A DNA stretch of 64,000 bases from Candidatus Poseidoniia archaeon (GTDB lineage Archaea; Thermoplasmatota; Poseidoniia; MGIII; CG-Epi1): assembly GCA_030748895.1 (NCBI GenBank), contig JASMLC010000004.1, positions 1 through 64,000 of the forward strand, in the 5' to 3' direction. Position numbers and translations under genes: made by a program. The first letter of the stretch is position 1. Every line of letters starts with the position of its first letter. Below, piece after piece: positions 8,913-15,686 of the stretch. The notes beneath the pieces were generated by a model. The model searched no databases and was not told the origin of the DNA. It saw only the letters and a program-made list of their open reading frames with translations.

Positions 8913-10067
8913 ATGGACTGGCAGGCGCTGCTCGCAGCCGCCGATGGCCCGCCGGGGCTGGCCCCGTTGCGCAAGGCAGCCGGCGCGCGCTTCCTTGAAC
9001 GGGGGCTGCCATCGCCGCGCGACGAGGGGTGGCGCTACACCGACACTCGTTTCTTCGCAAAGCAGGAACTCGAGCTGGCGCGGCCGGCAATCGAAATCGA
9101 CGCGCCGGCCGGCGTCCGCGTACGCCCGCTCGGCGAAGCGGTTGACGCGGCACAGCCGTTTCTCGCTGACGAGGCGCAGCAGGAACATCCGTTCCGGCTC
9201 CTGAACGCGGCGCTGCTGCACGACGGACTGCTGGTCGAGGTCGCCGACGGCGCAACGCCTGACGGGGTGCTGCGACTGACGATTACGACTGCGCAGGGGC
9301 TGGCGCTGCCGCGGCTGCTGGTCGCGGTCGGCGAAAACGCACGGCTGACGCTGGTCGAGCGCTACCGCGCCGGCAGCGGCGCCTGCCTGCCGGTGACGCA
9401 ACTCGCAGTGGGAGCCGGCTCCCGCGTCGAGCACCTGCGGGTCCACCACAGCCGCGAGGATGTGCACATCGGCTGCGTCGAGGTGCGGCAGCAGCGCAAC
9501 TCGCTCGTCGCGAGCCATATGCTGACTTTCGGCGGAAAGCTGGTGCGCAACGACCTGGCATTCCACCTGCTCGGGCGGGGAGCCGAGGCGCGACTGAACG
9601 GACTCTACCTGGCTGACGGCGAACAGCACGTCGATAACCACACGACGGTCGAGCACGCGGTGCCGCACTGCGACAGCCGCGAAACCTACCGCGGCATCCT
9701 TGGCGGCAAGGCGAGCGCGGTGTTCAACGGCCGCGTGCATGTCCACCCCGACGCGCAGCGCACCGACGCGCAGCAGTCGAACCAGAACCTGCTGCTGACC
9801 GACGACGCGGTCATCCACACCAAGCCGGAGCTGGAAATCTACGCCGACGACGTCAAGTGCACCCACGGCGCGACCGTCGGGCAGCTTGACCGCGAGGCGC
9901 TTTTCTATTTGCGGTCGCGCGGTCTCGCCCACGACGAGGCGCGGCGGATGCTCGTCGACTCGTTCGCCGCCGAAATCGTGCGCCGCATCAGCGACGAACC
10001 GCTGCGCGACGAACTGGCGGAGGCGGTCGTGGCGCGACTTCCGGGAATGCTGGCGGGGGCGGCGTGA
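8913..10067 (+). CDS. sufD: SUF scaffold subunit SufD
   Basis: SufD is the paralogous partner of SufB in the SufBC2D complex, 384 residues. It has the N-terminal helical region with RDEGWRYTD-type residues, a central beta-helix, and the C-terminal block that includes DVKCTHGATVGQLDREALFYLRSRG, a strong SufD signature with the conserved CTHG cysteine and histidine. It starts at the base after the sufC stop. Confidence 0.95.
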   Translation: MDWQALLAAADGPPGLAPLRKAAGARFLERGLPSPRDEGWRYTDTRFFAKQELELARPAIEIDAPAGVRVRPLGEAVDAAQPFLADEAQQEHPFRLLNAALLHDGLLVEVADGATPDGVLRLTITTAQGLALPRLLVAVGENARLTLVERYRAGSGACLPVTQLAVGAGSRVEHLRVHHSREDVHIGCVEVRQQRNSLVASHMLTFGGKLVRNDLAFHLLGRGAEARLNGLYLADGEQHVDNHTTVEHAVPHCDSRETYRGILGGKASAVFNGRVHVHPDAQRTDAQQSNQNLLLTDDAVIHTKPELEIYADDVKCTHGATVGQLDREALFYLRSRGLAHDEARRMLVDSFAAEIVRRISDEPLRDELAEAVVARLPGMLAGAA

Positions 10068-10134
10068 ACGCCGCCCCGGGTCAGCCGGACTGGCGGCTTC
10101 AAGACGCGAAGCGCGCCCCGAAGTCACCAGCAGC

Positions 10135-10139
10135 GGAGG
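10135..10139 (+). promoter_or_regulatory. Shine-Dalgarno site fixing the sufS start
   Basis: GGAGG lies 4 bases before the ATG at 10144. This site, together with where homology begins, decides the start against in-frame codons further upstream. Confidence 0.6.
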
Positions 10140-10143
10140 CGAC

Positions 10144-11370
10144 ATGAGCGCAGCGCCACTCGACTGCATGGCGCTGCGCGCCGACTTCCCGGCGCTACAG
10201 CAGGAAGTGCATGGCCGGCCGCTGGTCTATCTCGACAACGCTGCGACGACGCACAAGCCGCGGGCGGTGCTCGACGCGCTCGACAGGTTCCACCGCCGCG
10301 ACAACTCCAACGTCCACCGCGGCGTCCACACCCTGAGCCAGCGCGCGACCGATTCCTACGAGGGCGCGCGCCAGCAGGTTGCGCAATTCCTGGGCGCCGG
10401 GACGGACGAAATCGTTTTCGTGCGTGGCGCGACCGAAGCGATTAATCTCGTCGCGAACGCGTTCCTGCGGCCGCGGCTGCAGCCGGACGACGAGGTGCTG
10501 GTTACGGCGATGGAGCATCACGCTAACATCGTCCCGTGGCAACTGGCGTGCGACGCGACCGGAGCGCAGCTCCGCGTCGCGCCGATGTCGCAGGCGGGCG
10601 AGCTGCTGCTCAACGAGCTCGAAGCGCTGCTCTCGCCACGCACGAAACTGCTGGCGCTGACGCACGTCTCCAACGCGCTCGGCACGGTGAATCCCGTCGC
10701 GCAAATCGCCGAAATGGCGCACGCGCACGGAGTGCCGGTACTGGTCGATGGCGCACAGGCGGTGCAGCACCTGCCGGTCGACGTCGCGCAGCTCGGCGTC
10801 GACTTCTACGCGCTCTCGGGCCACAAACTCTACGGCCCTACGGGAATCGGCGTGCTCTGGGCGCGCTCCGAGCACCTGGAAGCGATGCCGCCGTGGCAGG
10901 GGGGCGGCGACATGATTCGCTCCGTCACATTCGAGAAAACAGAGTTCGCGCCGCCGCCACTGCGATTCGAGGCGGGGACGCCGCACATCGCCGGCGCCAT
11001 CGGGCTCGGCGCAGCGGTCGAATACCTATCGGGAATCGGGCTCGAGGTGATTGCCGCACACGAAAGCGAGCTGCTGACGGCCGCGACCGACGCGGTCGCG
11101 GCTATCGACGGCGTGCGGCTCATCGGCACCGCCGCGCAGAAGGCAAGCGTGCTTTCGTTCGTGCTCGAGGGAGTGCATCCACATGACATTGGCACGGTGC
11201 TGGACCGGAACGGCGTCGCGGTGCGCACCGGCCACCACTGCGCGCAGCCGGTGATGGCGTTTTACGGCGTGCCGGCGACGGTGCGCGTTTCGTTCGGTTT
11301 ATATAATTATTGTGCAGAAATCGAACCACTCTACGCAGCGCTGTGCGAGGCACAGGAGCTCTTCGCGTGA
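10144..11370 (+). CDS. sufS: SufS-type cysteine desulfurase
   Basis: A PLP-dependent group II cysteine desulfurase that supplies persulfide sulfur for Fe-S assembly, 408 residues. Landmarks are LDNAATTHKP near the N-terminus, NVHRGVHTLS, the PLP lysine in ALSGHKLYGPTG, and the catalytic cysteine in RTGHHCAQP near residue 363. Homology and the Shine-Dalgarno site support ATG 10144. The next gene, sufU, starts inside its 3' end (4-base overlap) and is the expected sulfur acceptor. Confidence 0.97.
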   Translation: MSAAPLDCMALRADFPALQQEVHGRPLVYLDNAATTHKPRAVLDALDRFHRRDNSNVHRGVHTLSQRATDSYEGARQQVAQFLGAGTDEIVFVRGATEAINLVANAFLRPRLQPDDEVLVTAMEHHANIVPWQLACDATGAQLRVAPMSQAGELLLNELEALLSPRTKLLALTHVSNALGTVNPVAQIAEMAHAHGVPVLVDGAQAVQHLPVDVAQLGVDFYALSGHKLYGPTGIGVLWARSEHLEAMPPWQGGGDMIRSVTFEKTEFAPPPLRFEAGTPHIAGAIGLGAAVEYLSGIGLEVIAAHESELLTAATDAVAAIDGVRLIGTAAQKASVLSFVLEGVHPHDIGTVLDRNGVAVRTGHHCAQPVMAFYGVPATVRVSFGLYNYCAEIEPLYAALCEAQELFA

Positions 11371-11804
11371 GCCTTTCAGAGCTTTATCAGGAGCTCATTC
11401 TGGACCATAATCGCAGCCCGCGCAACCGCGGCACGCTCGCGGCGCCGACGCACTCCGCGACGGGGCACAACCCGCTCTGCGGCGACCAGCTCACGCTCGA
11501 GCTGCGGCTTGCCGACGGGAAGGTCGCCGAGGTCGCCTTCGAAGGGAGCGGCTGCGCCATCTCAACCGCGTCGGCGAGCCTGATGACCGACGCCGTCAAG
11601 GGCCTGGACGAGGCGGAGCTGGAAGCGCTCTTCGCGAAGTTCCACGCGCTCGCGACCGGCGACGGGCAGCCGGCCGGGGGGCTGGGCAAGCTGGCTGCCT
11701 TCGGCGGGATTCGTGACTACCCGACGCGGGTGAAGTGCGCGACGCTGGCGTGGCACACGCTGCGGGCGGCGTTCCACGGCGAGCAGGGGGCGACGACCGA
11801 GTGA
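11367..11804 (+). CDS. sufU: SufU-type sulfur acceptor
   Basis: This 145-residue IscU-fold protein is of the SufU class, which accepts persulfide from SufS through a zinc-bound cysteine. The conserved ligands are visible in NPLCGDQLTL (Cys and Asp), GSGCAISTAS (Cys) and RVKCATLAW (Cys). SufU is typical of Gram-positive bacteria and some archaea that lack SufE. The GTG start overlaps the sufS end by four bases. Its TGA overlaps the next GTG. Confidence 0.94.
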   Translation: MSLSELYQELILDHNRSPRNRGTLAAPTHSATGHNPLCGDQLTLELRLADGKVAEVAFEGSGCAISTASASLMTDAVKGLDEAELEALFAKFHALATGDGQPAGGLGKLAAFGGIRDYPTRVKCATLAWHTLRAAFHGEQGATTE

Positions 11805-12217
11805 GTGACACAAGCTCTAATACTGCCGCGGGGAGTCATGACCCAGACATGACCACCAGCTCTGAAACCGTGCTCGCGTCGGACGGGCAGCCGCTGATTA
11901 CGGTGACCGAGGCGGCCGCCGCCGAACTGCAGCGCGCGATGGAAGCGCAGGGCAAGTCGGACTTGGCACTGCGTATCGCGGTCTTTCCGGGCGGTTGCGC
12001 CGGGATGCAATATGGCCTGAGCCTTGATTCCGAGGAACAGCCGGGCGATGAGGAATTCGAGTCGGGCGGCATCCGGCTGGTCGTCGGGCGGCAGGACCTG
12101 CCGCTGATAGCGGGGATGCAAGTTGACTACGTCCAGTCAGTGAACGGCTCGGGCTTCAAGGTCGAGAACCCGAACGCCAGCGAAAGCTGCGGCTGCGGGT
12201 CGAGCTTCTCCTGCTGA
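11801..12217 (+). CDS. Second IscA-type iron-sulfur carrier
   Basis: A HesB/IscA family protein with cysteines in GGCAGMQYGL and in the C-terminal ESCGCGSSFSC, the three-cysteine pattern of A-type carriers plus one extra terminal Cys. The start is probably GTG 11801, overlapping the sufU stop by four bases (138 residues). ATG 11849 would remove a low-complexity N-terminus and leave the full domain. It closes the core SUF operon and is distinct in sequence from the carrier at 5836-6162. Confidence 0.9.
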   Translation: MSDTSSNTAAGSHDPDMTTSSETVLASDGQPLITVTEAAAAELQRAMEAQGKSDLALRIAVFPGGCAGMQYGLSLDSEEQPGDEEFESGGIRLVVGRQDLPLIAGMQVDYVQSVNGSGFKVENPNASESCGCGSSFSC

Positions 12218-12253
12218 TGGCCTGGCGGGGGCGATAACCTGAAAGAGGTCGAC

Positions 12254-12454
12254 GTGCGGGGATTGCAATGTACGCAGGCGGTGATGGCACTACTGCGCGC
12301 GCTGATGCCGCTACCGACCGGCGAAGAATTGCAGGTGCAGTGGGATGAAGATGACGCGAAGCGGGATATCCTGACGGTAATCCGGCGACGCAAGTACACG
12401 CTGGTTTCCGACAGCGAGGAAGACGGGCGCAAGCTGCTCGTCGTGAGCAAGTAA
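12254..12454 (+). CDS. TusA/SirA-like sulfur carrier protein
   Basis: This 66-residue (or slightly longer) protein has the TusA fold pattern: strand, RGLQC with the candidate persulfide cysteine, a helix, LPTGEELQVQWDED, a second helix and a final strand. Family members usually have Cys-Pro at the active site; here Thr follows the Cys. GTG 12254 truncates the first strand. A CTG at 12239 would restore it (LKEVDVRGLQC), so the true start may be non-canonical. Its position after the SUF genes suggests a role in sulfur transfer. Partner and substrate are unknown. Confidence 0.7.
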   Translation: MRGLQCTQAVMALLRALMPLPTGEELQVQWDEDDAKRDILTVIRRRKYTLVSDSEEDGRKLLVVSK

Positions 12455-12481
12455 TAAAACCGGCCGCAGGGTGGCGCGCCA

Positions 12482-13072
12482 ATGGCAGAACCGTGCGAGG
12501 ACGATGCACTGGCGGCAGCGCGGCTGCCGACCCGCTTCGGTGAGTTCCGCATTCTCACCTTTCCCGGTGAGACGACCAACCGCGAGCATATCGCGCTGGC
12601 GCTGGGCGACATGGCGGGCGAAGTGGTGGTGCGCATCCACTCGGAATGCCTGACGGGCGACGTGTTTCACTCCGACCGCTGCGACTGCGGCGAGCAGCTC
12701 GACCTGGCGATGGAGCGCATCGCCGAGGCAGGCAGTGGCGTCATCATCTACCTGCGGCAGGAGGGACGCGGCATCGGGCTGGTCAACAAGCTCCACGCCT
12801 ACAACCTGCAGGACGAGGGGCTCGACACGGTCGAGGCCAACGAGGTGCTGGGGTTCAGTGGCGAGATGCGGCAGTATGGCGACGGCGTCACCATACTCAA
12901 ATGTCTAGGCGTGAGCTGCGTGGCGCTGCTGACCAACAACCCCGCCAAGGTCGAAGCATTGCGCGAAGCGGGCCTGACGGTGCGGCGCGAGCCGCACACT
13001 GTGGCGCCGAAGGCGGAGAACCGTAGCTACCTGCGCACTAAGGCAGGCAAGATGGGGCACCTGCTGGACTAG
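12482..13072 (+). CDS. ribA: GTP cyclohydrolase II
   Basis: RibA opens GTP to a diaminopyrimidine in riboflavin synthesis, 196 residues. The zinc cysteines occur as CLTGDVFHSDRCDCGEQL (C-x10-C-x-C), followed by RQEGRGIGL and DTVEAN. The TNNPAK element marks the C-terminal substrate region. Many archaea instead use the unrelated GTP cyclohydrolase III, so this is a bacterial-type enzyme, stand-alone rather than fused to RibB. It ends convergently with the archaeosortase gene (4-base overlap). Confidence 0.95.
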   Translation: MAEPCEDDALAAARLPTRFGEFRILTFPGETTNREHIALALGDMAGEVVVRIHSECLTGDVFHSDRCDCGEQLDLAMERIAEAGSGVIIYLRQEGRGIGLVNKLHAYNLQDEGLDTVEANEVLGFSGEMRQYGDGVTILKCLGVSCVALLTNNPAKVEALREAGLTVRREPHTVAPKAENRSYLRTKAGKMGHLLD

Positions 13073-13875
13073 GTCGGGCGGGTGCGGCTGCGATTCTCGG
13101 GGCGGCCGCCAATCGTCATCACCCACAGCATGAAGAGCGCCATGATGAGCGCATACTGGCCAGTCTGCCACCAGAAATAATGCACTTTGTCCCAAGTCGC
13201 GAAACCGTATTGCATGATGAGCGGGTAGGCAGTGATTATGCGCAGTGCATTCTCGAAAAAGATGAAGATGGCGGCATACGCAGCCCAGCGCACGCGCACC
13301 ATTGGCTGCACACCACGGAAGCAGAGGATGAGCAGCCCGAGGAACAGGGTCTCGTGCAGACCGGTGCAGGCGGCCACGATTTCCAGGTCAATCATGTCGT
13401 CGTAGAGCAGCAGCGTCCCGTTGCTGCCGCCGATGGCGACCGCAACGCCAAACGCGCTCTCGACCGCCCAGACGAACCAGGTCAGGAAGCGCTGGTAGAG
13501 CAGCATCGAGTTCTCGGCGCGCGTCATGTGCTGGAACGCCAGGTCGGCCGGCAGCACCACTGCCATCACCAGCGCGAAGTTGAACGCGACCCCGACAAGG
13601 GTGCGGTCGCCTTTCTTCTCGGCACCAATCTGTGCACAGAGCCAGTCTTCGGCACGGTCGAGCTCGTGGCCTGCGGCTCCGCTGACGCGCTCGAGCAGCG
13701 CCTGCGGGGTGGTCGCCGTGCGGGGGTTGCCGAACGCCAGCCAGCCGCCGCCCGCTGCGCCGGCCAGTGCGACCAGCGCCACGCTGCCGCCGTAGAAGAG
13801 CGCAAAGCCGAGCAGCAGCAGCGTGGTGGTGGCCAGCAGGGCCTGCATCTGCTCGCGGCGGTTCAACGGCTGCAT
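13069..13875 (-). CDS. Archaeosortase (exosortase/archaeosortase family)
   Basis: A 268-residue polytopic membrane protein with about seven or eight predicted membrane segments. It carries the three catalytic landmarks of the exosortase/archaeosortase family: Cys in IVAACTGLHETLF, Arg in FENALRIITAY and His in WDKVHYFWWQ. Archaeosortases cut proteins at C-terminal tripartite tags such as PGF-CTERM and probably transfer them to a lipid. Likely substrates in this window are the products of 2678, 3721 and 14362-15240. It lacks extra domains; the subfamily (ArtA or other) cannot be assigned by eye. Confidence 0.88.
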   Translation of the reverse strand: MQPLNRREQMQALLATTTLLLLGFALFYGGSVALVALAGAAGGGWLAFGNPRTATTPQALLERVSGAAGHELDRAEDWLCAQIGAEKKGDRTLVGVAFNFALVMAVVLPADLAFQHMTRAENSMLLYQRFLTWFVWAVESAFGVAVAIGGSNGTLLLYDDMIDLEIVAACTGLHETLFLGLLILCFRGVQPMVRVRWAAYAAIFIFFENALRIITAYPLIMQYGFATWDKVHYFWWQTGQYALIMALFMLWVMTIGGRPENRSRTRPT

Positions 13876-13900
13876 GCGCCCCCTGCGTTCGTCGGGGACA

Positions 13901-14335
13901 TTAAAGCTGCTGTCGCACGAACTTGCGTGCAGCCGCCAGCGCTTCGCGCGTCGTGTCGTGCGTCGCGCGCTCGAGCGCCGCGTCCCACGCGAGCCACGCC
14001 GAGGCGGTATGCTCGTCGCTCAGCTGCACGTCGCCTGACGGGGATTCGGCGAGGAAGAAGAGCACGCGCTTCGGAATCTGCTTGCCGTCGCGCGCCTTGA
14101 GATAACTGGTTTCGTGGCGGAAGCCATCGATTACCCTCGCCCCCGTCAGGCCAGTCTCTTCCGCCAGCTCGCGGTGCGCCGCCGCGATATTGGTTTCGCC
14201 TGGCTCGACGCGCCCCTTGGGCGGCGCCCAATGCCCCTCGAGGTGGCGCAGCAGCAGCGTGCGGTCGCCGCGCAGCAGGATGAAGCCGCAGGCGAACTCG
14301 CCAGTTCCAATGTCGCCATCCATTCCGCTACCCAT
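13901..14335 (-). CDS. Nudix hydrolase, diadenosine tetraphosphatase-like
   Basis: This 144-residue Nudix protein has a complete Nudix box, GRVEPGETNIAAAHRELAEETGL in layout (the GX5EX7REUXEEXGU pattern), near residues 41-63. The preceding HWAPPKG and the compact size resemble the bis(5'-nucleosyl)-tetraphosphatase (Ap4A) group, so it probably hydrolyses nucleoside diphosphate-linked compounds. The substrate is inferred from resemblance only. An upstream in-frame Met at residue 5 is an alternative start. Confidence 0.87.
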   Translation of the reverse strand: MGSGMDGDIGTGEFACGFILLRGDRTLLLRHLEGHWAPPKGRVEPGETNIAAAHRELAEETGLTGARVIDGFRHETSYLKARDGKQIPKRVLFFLAESPSGDVQLSDEHTASAWLAWDAALERATHDTTREALAAARKFVRQQL

Positions 14336-14361
14336 TGCAGCTGGCTGCGCGTCCGGGACGC

Positions 14362-15240
14362 TTACTCGTCGTCGCGCTTCACCCGTGCCAGCGTTATCGC
14401 GACGAAGGCGAGCGCAAGCAGCGAGAAGGCAGACTCGAAGCCGGGGACGAAGACGCCGCGCACCCAGAGGGTCGAGGTTACCGAGCGTGCCTCGGTCTCG
14501 CCCGCGAGCGTGGTCGAGGCCTTCATGATGACAGTATGGTATTCGTTGAACCAGCCGATAACTGTGCCACGCGGGGTCTGGAGGGAAATCATGACCACCA
14601 TTTCGCCCTGACTGTCAATCTCAATCTGCGGTTGCGAAAGTGCGACGATGAAACCGGCTTCCTCCAGGTCTTCCTGGTTGAGCACCTCGAGCAGGATGGT
14701 GTCGACGTAGTTACCATAGTTGATGACGGTGAATGATACGGGGAACTGCTTGCCGGGGCCGACCCGCTGGAAGGGCTGGTCGGCACGAATCGAGAGCCGT
14801 GCATACTGCTGAATACTGACGGTGAATCCACCATTCTTGTTCACCTGTCCCTGCTGGGTGTTCGACTCACGGCCGCTTGCCAGCGCCGTGACCTGCACAA
14901 TCTTGTAGTTGGAACGGGTTGCTGCAACGGCACAGACCGGGATTGTGATACTGGCGCCCGCAGAGAGCGTTACAGAAACCGCACCGGGAGAAATCGTGAC
15001 TCCCCCGCCGCTCATGGCGACGTCAACGTCGATGTTGGCGGTTCCCTCGTTGGAAATCTGGAGCTCGAGGCAGCCGACGCCTGAGGCGCCGGGGCGCACA
15101 TCGACTTCGATGTTCGCTGCGGAGAAACTGATGGAATATGCTACGACCGCCGTCTGCGCCTCCGCTTGCGGGGCGATGAGGAAGAGCGTGCTTCCCAGCA
15201 TGATTGCGGCCATGAGCAGTGCGCGGGTAGGTGTCGACAT
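14362..15240 (-). CDS. Exported NEW3/COG1470-like protein with PGF-CTERM tail
   Basis: From ATG 15240 the protein is 292 residues: a signal peptide (MSTPTRALLMAAIMLG... ending AQAEA), two beta-sandwich domains of the type often annotated NEW3/COG1470, and a C-terminal tag with FVPGFESAFSLLALAFVAI followed by basic residues. The PGF and hydrophobic segment match archaeosortase substrates; the archaeosortase gene is ~500 bases away on the same strand. A TATA-like GCTATATATC 31-40 bases upstream supports ATG 15240 over longer frames. The function of the mature protein is unknown. Confidence 0.83.
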   Translation of the reverse strand: MSTPTRALLMAAIMLGSTLFLIAPQAEAQTAVVAYSISFSAANIEVDVRPGASGVGCLELQISNEGTANIDVDVAMSGGGVTISPGAVSVTLSAGASITIPVCAVAATRSNYKIVQVTALASGRESNTQQGQVNKNGGFTVSIQQYARLSIRADQPFQRVGPGKQFPVSFTVINYGNYVDTILLEVLNQEDLEEAGFIVALSQPQIEIDSQGEMVVMISLQTPRGTVIGWFNEYHTVIMKASTTLAGETEARSVTSTLWVRGVFVPGFESAFSLLALAFVAITLARVKRDDE

Positions 15241-15270
15241 ATTTTGTCTCCGTCGGGGCTGTACTATCGA

Positions 15271-15280
15271 GATATATAGC
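15271..15280 (-). promoter_or_regulatory. TATA box of the PGF-CTERM protein gene
   Basis: The minus strand reads GCTATATATC, 31-40 bases before the ATG at 15240, in an otherwise GC-rich context. Confidence 0.55.
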
Positions 15281-15332
15281 ATTTGCCCGCCGGCGTACGA
15301 AGGCTGCGCCATAAAAAGGCTATCGTTTTTAT

Positions 15333-15416
15333 TCACTCGATTTTTAACTTCGCCGCCAACTGCTCATTCGTCGGCTCGACCAGCAGGCGCGCCTCGGCGG
15401 CACAGCCGGCGGGGCG
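15333..15416 (-). pseudogene. Remnant of a duplicated glutaredoxin 3' end
   Basis: Directly after the stop of the glutaredoxin gene, the same frame continues as ...LLVEPTNEQLAAKLKIE followed by TGA at 15335-15333. This matches the intact C-terminus VLVEPTNAELETKL. About 17 bases are identical between copies (ATTCGTCGGCTCGACCA on the plus strand). No N-terminal part of a second copy is present, so this is a leftover 3' fragment. Confidence 0.7.
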
Positions 15417-15665
15417 CTAGCCTGCGCCCGGTGCAGTCAGCTTCGTTTCGAGCTCCGCATTCGTCGGCTCGACCAACACGCTGCCGTCGTCAAACTCGAG
15501 CACCGGCACGCGCTGGTAGCCGTCGTTGAGTGCAACGGCGCGGTCGCGGAGCGCATCGTCGCTCTCGATATCGAGGAACTCGTACGAAATATTCTCGCCA
15601 TCCAGCCACGCCTTGGCGCGATGGCAGTCGCCGCACCACGCGGTGCCGTACATGCGCAGAGTCAT
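15417..15665 (-). CDS. Glutaredoxin-like/NrdH-type redoxin
   Basis: This 82-residue thioredoxin-fold protein has a CxxC active site (TAWCGDCHRAK, residues ~9-14), the cis-proline region QRVPVLEFDDGS and a C-terminal VEPTNAEL element. This resembles NrdH/mycoredoxin-type small redoxins that reduce ribonucleotide reductase or other thiol targets. The electron donor is unknown. A degraded copy of its 3' end lies just downstream. Confidence 0.87.
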   Translation of the reverse strand: MTLRMYGTAWCGDCHRAKAWLDGENISYEFLDIESDDALRDRAVALNDGYQRVPVLEFDDGSVLVEPTNAELETKLTAPGAG

Positions 15666-15686
15666 AGTGCGTCAGCCGGGACGCAG

